A stretch of DNA of 64,000 nt from Tulasnella sp. 424. Taxonomy: Eukaryota; Basidiomycota; Agaricomycetes; Cantharellales; Tulasnellaceae. The position numbers and the translations under genes were made by a program. Location: positions 372,001 through 436,000 of the forward strand of contig WSUB01000001.1 in assembly GCA_019633425.1 (NCBI GenBank). Reading direction: 5' to 3'. A model generated the notes under the pieces. The model saw nothing but the letters and a program-made list of their open reading frames with translations, searched no databases and was not told the origin of the DNA. Positions within the stretch are counted from its first letter, which is position 1. Each line of letters opens with the position of its first letter. Positions 33,714-44,135 of the stretch are shown here, in pieces.

Positions 33714-34954
33714 TTATTCATGACCAGGCGATTCCTCCTTCTCGTCCCCGACTCTCGAGCTTCCTTCACTAGAAATATCGCTGGCTTGATCCGTCCTCTC
33801 CCCCTCGACCTTCACGCCCTTCTTCCGAAGAAACACTGCGAGGCATTCCTTTTGGACCTCCCAAACCGGAGTGCCCAGCTCCGTCAAGCGAGGTATGAAC
33901 TCTTCCTTCAGCTGGGCGAGGGGAACAATCTGCTCGTAGATTCGCAAGAAATTCTCCCAATCTGGAGGGTTATCGATGAATTCTTGGCGCATAATTCGAA
34001 GCTCATCGAGGTGCTGATCGAGCTTAGGGCCGCGTTGAATACCGCGGGCGACAGCGTAAAACCCGCCTCTGTTACCGTGCACCGTTCGGGGTTTCACAGT
34101 CTCCAGAGACGTGCAGACCGCATCGAGGAGGTATAGCAGAGAAGCGGTCATGAATGTAGCAGGTTTGTTGAGTTTGATGAAAATGGTTCCGCCTTGCTTC
34201 ACCGCCATCAGAGCGATAATGAGCTGGCTGAGCAGCAGGATGTGCGGGACGGCGACGTTGAATTCCCGAGTATGTAAAGGATGTCCGTCGGCAACGACGA
34301 GATGAAAGGAAGCTGGTCGGAAAGGAAGGGGTGGATCCGATTCGTTCGTTCCGTCTGCGAGGAGGTCGTACTTGGTCATGTCGGTGTAGTGTACGGTGTA
34401 ACGGCTTCGAAGATATCGTGGAAGAATGAAGTGATGCCCGCCATCGTAGACAGGGAGGCAAATTCCTGTACCGAAAGCTCGCTGGTTCTTTTCCAGAACA
34501 TACTTTGAATATCCACCCGGCGCACACCTAAAGCATTCGTGGGTCAAATCGACTGGACCTGGCCCTTGTTGGATCTAACCCACCCAAGATCTAGGAAGTT
34601 GAGGAACCCAGAGGGAACGAAGTTCTTTATGTTATCCATTTCTCGTATGGATTTGCAATATGTTTTGAGCCAAGTAACTTCAGATTCGGGAGTTGATGCG
34701 GCGGCTGACTTCCGGATTCGGCTAGCAAAATGGGCATCAAGGCTTCGATCTTCCCATCCCTAGAGCCCCATATTATGCTCAGTCTGACAGTAAAAAGGCA
34801 CGGAAAAGCTTAGATGTACCTTCTTAGTTAGATCTCGGAGTTCCGTTAGAACTTGACAGCCACCGGCGGCGACGAGGCCGGCGAGGCTCTCCTCAGGATC
34901 TTCACCACCGAGAGTGACTGCGCGTGGTTGAAGTGGGGCTAAGGTGTTGCTCAT
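33714..34954 (-). CDS. FtsJ-fold SAM-dependent methyltransferase, copy D
   Basis: Paralogue in the right duplication copy, very similar to copy C over all three exons. Exon 1 starts at 34954 with MSNTLAPLQPRAVTLGGEDP; exon 2 spans GWEDRSLDAHFASRIRKSAA to NFLDLG; exon 3 begins CAPGGYSKYVLEKN. Motif IV is FHLVVADGHPLHTREF (His kept, unlike copy C), followed by GGTIFIKLNK and VHGNRGGFYAVARG. The tail is a little shorter than in copy C (GDEKEESPGHE) with the stop at 33714-33716. It is divergent from the intact D-lactate dehydrogenase, about 420 bp between starts, so the pair shares a promoter region. Function unknown beyond fold. Confidence 0.83.
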
Positions 34955-35372
34955 GATATTTGTGTTGAGTGGGGGAACTAGGAGAACAGTGCGAGGTAGC
35001 TTAAGGAGAGCTATTTAAACCCTGAGTGGTGCAAGGCAGAAGGGTCTCTATTTGACCACATTTGGGTGGTGTAAGAAAGACCTCACATGTGTATGCGGCA
35101 TTCTATCTTCGAAGCAGGAAATATGAGTCAAAACAACGCTGAGGCAGTTCGCAGGGTCCTCAATGGCCAAGCTTAAGCTCGGAGGGCTTTCTGACGTGCG
35201 CTGATATTTTGTGGGCTGATGATTGAGGAACGGTTTGATGTTGACCATGGGAAAAAGATTACGTACACGGCCGACCCTGCGTGTTGCTCGCTTGCTGCTT
35301 TTTCGCTTGTTCCTTCTCTCCCTTCACCCCTCCCTCAATCTCTCTTGTACTCTTCCATATCGAGTCCTATAA

Positions 35373-37856
35373 ATGTTCCGCCGTGCCATCACCACTTCTC
35401 GATCCCGGATCGCTCAGCCGCTCAACTCCAAGGCATCCGGAGCAGTCTCCGAGGCTCGGATATTGGCCCGGAGATCAGCTTCAACCAGTGCGCCGCACCC
35501 GGCTGCTTCCGGGCCCTCCTCCGCTCGCAATTTTGTCAACCTCGCAGTTGGAGTTGCTCTAGGCGCAGGAGGACTGTATCTGTTTGGAGGATCGTCATCG
35601 TCGGAGAAAACCAGCCCCTTCGGCAAATTTGGCACTCCAGACGACTTCAAGGCTGCCATTGCCGAACTCGGGACTGCCTTGGCGGCGAACAAGGTTTCTA
35701 CTGATCCCGAGGTTGTCAAAGCCCACGGGTTTTCGGCCAACGTGAGTAAACAGCACTTCCGGAACATCATGCCATATCGGGCTCATCATCCGTCTGTCGC
35801 CAGTCGTACCATCCTGCCATTGCGCATTCGGTCGTTATCTTCCCTGAAAGCACAGAAGATGTCGTCGCTGTGATGAAAATCGCTACCAAGCATCGGATGC
35901 CTGTCGTCGCCTACTCCGGAGGAACCAGTTTGGAAGGCCACTTCTCTGGCATCGAAGGAGGCTGTATCTGCGTGGACATGTCGGGCATGAACCACATCAT
36001 CAAGTTGCATGGTGAGATCCAAACTATGTCAAATGTCGACTGATGCTGACATGTACTTTAGAGGACGATGCCGACGTTGTGGTCCAGTCTGGTATTGGTT
36101 GGGAGGAATTGAATGCCCAGCTTAAGGAGATGAACTATCCTTATTTCTTCCCAGTATGTCTCACGACCGTCAAGGAAACGTACAATCACTGATACATCTA
36201 TTTTTAGCTTGACCCAGGTAATTGTTTCCTTCTCTATTCTTGGAGATTCAGTTGACAGACTGGGGATTTCGCCTTCCCTAGGCCCTGGAGCCACCATTGG
36301 AGGGATGGTCGGAAGTACGTTAAAAAATTTGCTTATTTTGATATATAGTGTACTGACCGACGACCGACCCTCCAGCTGGATGCAGCGGGAGTGAGCACTG
36401 TTTTCATTCACACGTTATTGCACTGTTCCTGAGCCCTTCTTAGCTAATGCCGTCAAGTACGGAACCGCAAAGTCGCACTGGTGCGTTTTCCTGATTTGGC
36501 TTTTTATCTGGGCTCTTGGCTTACAGTTCTCATTTTTCAGGTTCATCAACTTGACTGTGGTCCTTCCGAACGGCGAGGCAAGCTATTTTAATACCTTTGG
36601 AAATGAGCGGTTCTAACTCTCGTGCCCCACAGGTCATCAAAACTCGGTCAAGGGCACGCAAGTCTAGCGCCGGCTTTGACTTGACCAAGATCTTCATTGG
36701 CGCTGAAGGAACATTGGGAATTGTGACTGAAGGTAGCCTTGAACGACTTCTCCGGCCAACATGTCTGGCCGCTGACGTCGTCTCATGCCTGCAGCCACAC
36801 TTCGCCTAACACCGTTGGTCCCGACCACGGTCGCAGTCGCCCATTTCCCTGATGTTCGCAAGGCTGCCAGTGCAGTCCAAGAAGTTCTTACGTCAACCGC
36901 TGGAGATTCTATCCGTAGGAACACTTGGACCCGGGATTATTCCTTTGACCCCTGATCACTGGACACTCTTTTCTCCCTCTAGAATGCGTCGAACTCGTTG
37001 ACGATCATTTCATGCGCGCCACGAATCTTTTCGGTCAATCCCACCACAAATACCTCGAAAAGGACAGCTTGTTCTTCAAGATCCAAGGATCCACTTCATC
37101 CCAAAAGGAGAACGCCAAGATCATCCAGGGTATCGTCAAGAAACATGGCGGCCTTACGTTCGAACTGGCCAGGTCTAAAGAAGAGGCCGAGGAACTCTGG
37201 CACGACCGCAAATTTGCGTTGTGGAGTGGCATGGCTTTGGTCCCTGGAAGCAAGGCTTGGTCTACCGACGTTTGTGTTCCCGTCTCGAGACTGCCTGATC
37301 TAGTGTATGAGACGAAGAAGGACTTGGCGGAACATAGCATTGTCTCTACGATTGTGGGACACGTGGGGGATGGTAAGCGAGCAAAGCCTGCGCCATGAGT
37401 GACGCCGGTTGGCTGACAGGGTTGCTCCCCACAGGCAACTTCCATGCGTTGCTTGTTTTCAAGGACGATGAAGACATTCCAAAGATGCACGATGCCGTCA
37501 AAAGGTACTGCTTTTACCACGACGCACGCGATCCTGTTCCTCGAACTGACGGAGGGGCCTCATAGGATGGTCGACCGAGCCATTGGAATGGAAGGTACAT
37601 GCACAGGAGAGCATGGTGTTGGATTGGGCAAGAAGGAATATCTTTACAGGGAGCTTGGAGCGGGGACTGTTAACCTCATGAAACAGATCAAGCGTGAGTG
37701 TCTGAGTCCATTTCCCCTTCCCATCGTGGTCGTTCGCTGATCAGGCCACTCTCAGGCACTGTCGACCCTCAGGGAATCATGAACCCGGGCAAGTTGTATC
37801 CTGACAGCCCCGAAGATGGCTTCCAAGTCCATGGCCCTGGTCACCCCAAGCACTGA
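35373..37856 (+). CDS. DLD1: Mitochondrial D-lactate dehydrogenase (cytochrome), FAD-dependent
   Basis: Inner-membrane flavoenzyme oxidising D-lactate to pyruvate and passing electrons to cytochrome c. The N terminus MFRRAITTSRSRIAQPLNSK is a presequence, followed by a membrane anchor (FVNLAVGVALGAGGLYLFGG). Spliced exons give the FAD-binding PCMH domain: MPVVAYSGGTSLEGHFSG, VVVQSGIGWEELNAQL, LDPGPGATIGGMVG, and FDLTKIFIGAEGTLGIVTE. The C-terminal FAD-oxidase domain has VGHVGDGNFHALL and GTCTGEHGVGLGKKEYL and ends MNPGKLYPDSPEDGF. About ten introns; stop at 37854-37856. The first exon and part of intron 1 are duplicated in truncated form at 22267. It is convergent with EMC3. Confidence 0.93.
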
Positions 37857-38270
37857 TCAGCCCTTGCGTCCCAAATCGAAACAAACGATAACTAGAGACA
37901 ACAATTGTAACTTAGGGTGGGAACAACATTTGTTGGTTTAAATCAAATACCGTCAGATCAAACGATACAAAAGCGCGGCGCCGTGTGCTCCAGAAAAACA
38001 AATCACATTCAATCGCGACAATGAGGGTCACGTGCGGGACGGGCAGTAGAACGCAGTTCGGCTTCAAAGCTCAATAGCGGCCTTCAGCCGAACTATTGTA
38101 GCGGCATAGCAATAAAGGCTTCCGATTAGAGTCTACAAGGTTGGGTGAACCACCATCACTAAGCTGCCTATCACTTTGAGCTCGAAAAGAGGTTCCGTAT
38201 CCCCATTGTCACACGCAAGCGCGAGTAGTAGAACACCCGAAAAGCATAAGTTAAACCCCAATCGGAACAT
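37857..38270. other. Convergent intergenic region, no gene seen
   Basis: About 410 bp between the stops of D-lactate dehydrogenase and EMC3. It includes a TCACGTGC motif near 38028, away from any start codon. I see nothing coding. Confidence 0.5.
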
Positions 38271-39424
38271 CTAAAGTACCTTCTCCTTCCCGGAACCGTT
38301 CACCGCCGAAGGAAGTTGGATTTTGCCCCACTTGGCCAGTATTCTGTCCTCAATATCATCTCCAACCCACTTGTACGTGGTCTCTGCGAGCTCGAGACTA
38401 TCCTTCTCTTGCAGGAAGATCTTGTGCATGTCTTGACCTGGGGCAGCGGACGGGGCTCCGTTGCCGAGGTTGGCGAAAGGAGAGCTTGCGAGGTCGTTCG
38501 TCGAGTCGGCACCTGGCGAGTAAAATGGATCAGAAGAGTATTATCAAGAGGCTCGAAAAGGCGACAAACCATTGTCATTGCCGAGAATGAGACGGAAGAG
38601 TCCGTTGAGACCGAACAAGTTCAGGAAGTACCAGGATAGCGATGACACCCATCGAACGTCCAAGTTGGGTGTCTGAATGCCTCGCTGGAGCATTTCCTTG
38701 AAGCCGTTGGTGAGAGGAAACGGCAGTTTGACTGGTAGGTGAGTTTTCCCGAGGGTGAGCTATTTCTGGCAAGCCGATCGAAACGAAAAGATACTCACTG
38801 ACGAGGAAACCGGAAAAGAAGAAATTAATCCAGCCCATGATGATCATTTGGGGGATGTTCATGACCATTTGCTTCTTCATGTTTTCCATCATGCCGTCCA
38901 TAGCCGTTGGGTCCGTTAATGGGTTGGCCGGTGGAGGGGCAGGTGCGTTTGGATCCCGAGGACCATCCTTGAGATAGCTTCCGCTATGGAAGGCCTCCAC
39001 AAGAGAGGAAGAGATAGTGTGGTAGTAAGAGGGTGGTAGTGGAGAATGTTTTGATGATTGACGGAGGACTTGTGCACGGAGGAGACCCCGTCTATCGGTG
39101 CAAAGAGCGGTGAGGCCGGCGTGCGTGGAACCTCGATGCTGGCACGTACTGTTCTCGTATGACGTTGAGTGGTTGTTTCTTGGGCGGCGAAGTAAGAAGA
39201 AGGGTCGCGTAGTGCCTCAGCAGGCCAACCAGTATCTATTCAACGAGGGTGAGATTGCTGTCGAATGTGGAGATTGAGAGAAAGTGCGCACCATCACCAA
39301 GGTGATTGGGAATAAGACCCAATTCCGGATCTGAGGATCGAGATACAAGCTGTGACACGCCAGTAAGTGCCATGCTCGTGGATTACACCAGGTCTCGCCT
39401 GTTCGCTTACTTTTGGTTCGACAT
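38271..39424 (-). CDS. EMC3: ER membrane protein complex subunit 3 (EMC3)
   Basis: Core insertase-like subunit of the EMC, which inserts tail-anchored and multipass proteins into the ER membrane. A mini-exon MSNQ (ATG at 39424) splices to [19 protein letters not shown], then [11 protein letters not shown]; the family starts in the same way with a short luminal end and first helix. Later exons give [16 protein letters not shown] and [36 protein letters not shown], the most conserved part of EMC3, with three hydrophobic helices in all. The cytosolic tail ends with a stop at 38271-38273. At least five introns. Distant homology to YidC/Oxa1 is known for the family. Firm call. Confidence 0.92.
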
Positions 39425-39669
39425 GATGATGGGGGTGACCTGCAGCTGCTGGCCTGGAACAAAAGTCGAAAACAAGCAGAGAATTCAGTCGTGGGACCCC
39501 GGTCTAGGTGCAAATCTACCAACACACAGCGGGAACGTCTTTCTCTCCCCCTTCCCTCACCTCTCCCTCCCCTCACTACTGCTGTCTTTCTGCCTGTGGG
39601 CATTAATCCCACTCGTTCCATCTCTCACTCTCTTTCACAACCCCATCGCTCTTTCCAAACCTCACGATA

Positions 39670-42600
39670 ATGCTCGCAAACCCAAATTTCCATTTCCCTG
39701 GCCGCCAGAACATCATAGCCAGCTCGCCCTCTGCTCCTCCTTCCCCAACGCCTCTTTCAACTACCACTGATGTCAAATCCAAGCGACGCTCATCAACACA
39801 CAGCAGGCAGCTCAGTTTCTCCAATGCTTCGTCACAGTCCAGTCCCACGTCCCCAGCAAGACCAACCTCTCGCCCTGTCTCTGGCCATCACAGACGTCAA
39901 TCCTCCGTTTCGTCTCGGAGAGAGTCCCGCGAATTGATGGGCTTGCCCTCACCAACCGAGACCTCCGAGGAGTCCTTTTCCGGGGATTCCCGTCAACATG
40001 CGCTGTGGGCGTTGGAGGGCAAGAAATCGGTACCCGGTCTCACCATCGGGTTCACCAAAGTCGAGATCCCGGACTGGAAAACTCCGGATGGCGAGAAGGA
40101 GGAGTTTTCATGGCCTAGCTCTACGTTCTCCTCTACCAACGGTGCGTTCACTTTGCAATTTTTCGTCGGTTGCATGACGGCGCCAGCTCACTCTGCGACC
40201 GTTGCTCTTTTCCGCCGACCGAATCCCGCATCCCGTACCTTACGCCATCAAACAGGGTCTTCCGCCAAACGCGCTCTCACGCCCGGCTCGGCCACGCCCT
40301 TGGCATACACGCCTTCCTCCTCCCTTGCCAACAAGCGGGATAGCTTCGGCAAGAGTCTTCTCTCAGCCTCGTCTTCTCTCAAGGAGCAGCTCCACACGCT
40401 CATGGAGGAGGACGAGGACGCTGAAGATGAGGAAGAACCCAGGACGTCACCGGCCTACGCATCCGAACTAGACCAGGCACCCGCCCTCGACAGCATGACA
40501 GCATTCGTGGAGGAACCCGAAGCAATTACCGAGGTTAGCAACGAACCCGACGTAATTTCTAACGAAAGGGTCTCAGAAGAGGTGGTCATCAGCACCCCAG
40601 TCATCTCTGGCGCACCATTCGACATGGATGCTACTCCGCTGGCTTCGTCGTCGTCGTCGAGATTGTCTTCTTCAAGTTCGTTGACAGAAACACCCGCTTC
40701 TCCTTCCGCTTCTCCACGTCCCCGCCCGCCAACTCTACAACTCCGCCCCCTCTCCCTTGTATCGTCCCTCCCGATTACTACCCAAATATCGACCGCGGCA
40801 AACAACGCCATCCCCCATTCCGTACGATACAAGTCACTCACTCTCGCTACGAATTTACCTGCCACACAGACGACCCCTTCACGAAATACAAACGATCCTC
40901 CGAGGAGGCATTCTCTCTTGATGAATGGCAGTCAACTCGCACCATCATTGTCTCGCATCAACAAGCAGCGCCGTCGTGGAAGCCTCGGATATCGCCGCAG
41001 CGGTGAAGACCATAATCCTAACGTCGCCCCCTCCAGCACGGGTTCTTCTCTTCGCCGACAATCCTTGCCTATGACCCCTGGTCTCACCCCCAATTCCACT
41101 GTCTCAGGTCGTTCAACAAGCCCTTCTACACCCTCCGACTCAATCTCGTCGAGTCGCGCCAGCAGTGAATTCTTCCAAAGCCAGGCCGTGACGTCCCTCT
41201 TGTCTCGCATCGCGAGTCTGGAGGAAGCACTAGCCCTTTCCACAGCTGCAACGTCCCCCTCCAGCGATTCCCGACTGTCCTTTCCTATCCTGGAGAGGTT
41301 GGCTAGCTTGGAAGAAGAAGAAGAGTGCGTTGTGAAGAAGCCACACATGTCACAAGTCGGTAGACCATCAACAGACGAACTCATCGACGTCATTGCCGAT
41401 TTGAAGACCGAACGGGATGAATTGAATAACGACATTGTTGGGTGGCGAACCCGCTGTGCCGATCTCACCCACTCGTCCGAGGCTCTTCAGAGACGTTTGG
41501 CCGACGAGCGTCGCGAGCTCCTTCTGCTTCACCAGCGGCTATCTTCTGTAACGACTGATCTGAACGATAGCAGGAGTGCCAAGTTGAAGCTTGAGGACGA
41601 GCTTGTTTTGGAACGGGCTTCAGGTGCGGCTGCCATCCGAGAGCGCCAACGATTGGAGGAGGAAGTCAACGACGAACGAATGGAGAGGATTGGTCTGGAG
41701 ATGAAGACGGAGAAGGAGAGGCTGGCCTGGCAGAAGGAACGGAACGGTTGGGAAACTGAAAGGAGAGGGTGGTTCGAGGAGCGGCTTCAATTCGAGGCGT
41801 CTCTGAGGCGGTGCGAGGAAACGATTGCCAGTCTCAGGGCCGAGCTGGATGACACGACCCGCGAGCTCAAGAGACTGCAGGGTGTCTCTTCGGATCCCAT
41901 GACGACATCAAAGCTGAAGCAACCATGGACCGGGGGCAAGTTTGCTTTCCCTGCCGCCCCAAGTCCACCACGATCGGAATCGCCAGAGCAGCCCCGCCCA
42001 CGAACTTCTACTGGCTTTGGTGGACTCAACGCCGGTTTCAAATTTGGGGGTGGTCCATCAGCACCCAGCTCAGGGAACTCGACGCCCAGACCGCTCTCAA
42101 CATCTCCACCAGCAGATTGCCCGGTTCCTGCCAAGCCTTTGGGTCGCGTGGCAGAAGAGGAAGATGAGAACGCACGCCATTCCTATGACGACGAGGGTGA
42201 TGCGGACGCTACATACCCGTGCTCGGACGATGAGCTCAGCGAAGTTAACAGCGCGCGGTCGTCGGCCGTCAATTTGAACTCTCCACTTCCTTCGCCAACG
42301 TCTGCCGTTCCAGTCCCTGCGGTCCACCAGCATCGTCGCTCTGTTTCCCGCGTTACGAATTGGCGCTTCCCATCTCCTCGAACCGTCGAGCAGCGCCGCC
42401 ATGCCGCAGCGAACACCGGGCTCAAGGAAAAGAAGGATCGATTCTTTGCCTGCCTGGAGGATGACGAAGAGGACCAGCACTGCGCAGCGGCTCCTCGATT
42501 GATCGGCAAACCAATGAAGGCGAAAGAGCACAAGAAGCTTCCCAGTGGTTGCCCCGCGTTCTGGTTGGACTGTGACGACGAAGACCAGGTCCTCAAGCGG

Positions 42601-43437
42601 GAAGCTCCCCTTCCGAGCCCTGCCACCACAGAGGAAGAGGATGATACCGAGACCGACAGCATCCAGTCCAAGTCACCTGTTTCCACCACCCTTTCGTTTC
42701 CATTGATCCCTCGAACGATCGTGACGCCTGCTTCCGCCCCCAACTCCCGTTCTTCCTCTCCCATCGATGCACCAGTGGCGGCAGCGGTTATCCCTCCAAC
42801 CAATGCCCCGACATCTACGCCTTCTTCTCGTCCCGTTGCCCCTCGCTCCACATCTCCGTCCGCTCCTTCCGCTCCTCGTGTCGCCGCTCCAGTCTTCATC
42901 CCTGCTACCCATCCGAGCATGACTCCGCTTCCCGTCGCTACTTTCTCCCCCGCTCCTTTAACGACCGTTCCTCCGGCCCCGAAACCAAGCATGACCATCC
43001 CACCGTCGATCAATGTGGCGAACAATGCCGTCAGTAGCGCCCCCATTTCCCCTGGCCAGGCTTCCACTAAGGTTAACGCGACAGGTTCAGGATACTTTGC
43101 TCGATTGCCTACCCTGTCGTCGATGATCTCGTGGGGCTCTCCCAGAGTAAAAGCGCCAGAATCGGAGGATGGTTTTACCACTCAACCTGCAACCTCGTCA
43201 TCCACCGCAGCCCCCTCAGCTCCTTCGCCGCCGCCAAAGATCTTCAAGGCCAAGCATGTTGATCCGGAAGTTATGCGGGAGCGATTGAGGTTGCAGTTGG
43301 AACGCGAAGGTCGGTTGTCGCCTACAAAGCCTCGCCTGGCGTCAGGAAAGGTAGTGATGAACCATGGTGCTTTCCCCCTGCCAACCTCAATAGAGTCGTG
43401 TGGAAATTGTAATTCAAGAAGTATTCTGGAGCTCTGA
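39670..43437 (+). CDS. Large Ser/Pro-rich coiled-coil protein, function unknown
   Basis: Single uninterrupted ORF of 1255 codons, striking among intron-dense neighbours. I do not recognise a named family. The N-terminal third is Ser/Pro-rich and basic with a compact motif (QHALWALEGKKSVPGLTIGF, about residues 113-135) that looks folded or conserved. An acidic patch (EEDEDAEDEEEPR) lies near 245. Residues about 570-740 form a long coiled coil (RRLADERRELLLLHQRL ... RCEETIASLRAELDD). The rest is disordered Pro/Ser/Ala-rich sequence, with a C-terminal basic helix (VDPEVMRERLRLQLEREG). A scaffold or cytoskeleton/polarity role would fit but is inference. A pyrimidine-rich leader precedes the ATG; it is divergent from EMC3. 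Confidence 0.85.
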   Translation: MLANPNFHFPGRQNIIASSPSAPPSPTPLSTTTDVKSKRRSSTHSRQLSFSNASSQSSPTSPARPTSRPVSGHHRRQSSVSSRRESRELMGLPSPTETSEESFSGDSRQHALWALEGKKSVPGLTIGFTKVEIPDWKTPDGEKEEFSWPSSTFSSTNGAFTLQFFVGCMTAPAHSATVALFRRPNPASRTLRHQTGSSAKRALTPGSATPLAYTPSSSLANKRDSFGKSLLSASSSLKEQLHTLMEEDEDAEDEEEPRTSPAYASELDQAPALDSMTAFVEEPEAITEVSNEPDVISNERVSEEVVISTPVISGAPFDMDATPLASSSSSRLSSSSSLTETPASPSASPRPRPPTLQLRPLSLVSSLPITTQISTAANNAIPHSVRYKSLTLATNLPATQTTPSRNTNDPPRRHSLLMNGSQLAPSLSRINKQRRRGSLGYRRSGEDHNPNVAPSSTGSSLRRQSLPMTPGLTPNSTVSGRSTSPSTPSDSISSSRASSEFFQSQAVTSLLSRIASLEEALALSTAATSPSSDSRLSFPILERLASLEEEEECVVKKPHMSQVGRPSTDELIDVIADLKTERDELNNDIVGWRTRCADLTHSSEALQRRLADERRELLLLHQRLSSVTTDLNDSRSAKLKLEDELVLERASGAAAIRERQRLEEEVNDERMERIGLEMKTEKERLAWQKERNGWETERRGWFEERLQFEASLRRCEETIASLRAELDDTTRELKRLQGVSSDPMTTSKLKQPWTGGKFAFPAAPSPPRSESPEQPRPRTSTGFGGLNAGFKFGGGPSAPSSGNSTPRPLSTSPPADCPVPAKPLGRVAEEEDENARHSYDDEGDADATYPCSDDELSEVNSARSSAVNLNSPLPSPTSAVPVPAVHQHRRSVSRVTNWRFPSPRTVEQRRHAAANTGLKEKKDRFFACLEDDEEDQHCAAAPRLIGKPMKAKEHKKLPSGCPAFWLDCDDEDQVLKREAPLPSPATTEEEDDTETDSIQSKSPVSTTLSFPLIPRTIVTPASAPNSRSSSPIDAPVAAAVIPPTNAPTSTPSSRPVAPRSTSPSAPSAPRVAAPVFIPATHPSMTPLPVATFSPAPLTTVPPAPKPSMTIPPSINVANNAVSSAPISPGQASTKVNATGSGYFARLPTLSSMISWGSPRVKAPESEDGFTTQPATSSSTAAPSAPSPPPKIFKAKHVDPEVMRERLRLQLEREGRLSPTKPRLASGKVVMNHGAFPLPTSIESCGNCNSRSILEL

Positions 43438-43440
43438 TGT

Positions 43441-44135
43441 GATGAACTTGACGTTTCAAAGGTGTGCGTTTCGTTTGATAAGGTGAGTGTAGACTTGTCG
43501 TTTGGACAACAGGGCGTTGACCGTTGACCGAAGTTGTGAAAATAGATTTCGTCTTCTGTGGTCAGCATTCACGTTTGCATTCAACCCATCCCTTATTCCC
43601 CCTTCTCCTCTTTGCGGAAACACTCTATGAAAAGCTCTCCCGAGGCCATTGCCGTCGTCTTCCTTCGCAACGGATACCACGATATTCCCCTCCCTCTCAC
43701 TTCGACCGCTGGACAGCCTCGCCGTCGATGTTTCCCCTTATTAAGCACTTATCTATGTTTCTCGCCTTCTCTCTTCGTCCCTGACTTGGATGGACCGGAA
43801 TCCATACCAATTTATCGGTGGTCGTGATGCGCACTTTCCGGAAATGTCGATTGTTTATATTTCATTGTGAATTATTCTTCTCCCTGTGTTCCTTTTCTCT
43901 TCCCTCGGACTTGTTTTATATTGCTTGGTTGCTTTCCATGCCTGTAGTTGTGATCCATGTTTACCATTGTAACATTGAACAACGACTAGAGACGGGCGCT
44001 CTTTTATGCTTTCTTGCTTACTTGAATGCTCCCGCGGAGTTTCGGGAAAGTGTGTGCCGGGTGTGACGCCATTCGAACCGAAGTCGCCTCATTAAAATCC
44101 TTCTCTTCCCATTTCCGCTCCGTTCACAAAACCAA
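43441..44135. other. Intergenic, no gene seen
   Basis: About 700 bp containing the 3' region of the coiled-coil gene and the leader of the ketopantoate reductase gene. ORFs of 60-90 codons here overlap each other and have no signature. Confidence 0.5.

Larger units (their letters stand above)
32090..35770. repeat. Segmental duplication, right copy
   Basis: Counterpart of 19650-22578, same orientation. It carries methyltransferase copy D and the first part of the intact D-lactate dehydrogenase gene. Between about 32165 and 32865 it has roughly 700 bp absent from the left copy. Left-part sequence and both gene parts align, including promoter and introns. Confidence 0.85.

Noticed and set aside
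42183..43181. Long minus-strand ORF (332 codons) opposite the coiled-coil gene
   Set aside because: Gly/Ser/Val-rich antisense of a Pro/Ser/Ala-rich coding region; codon bias shadow of the plus-strand gene.
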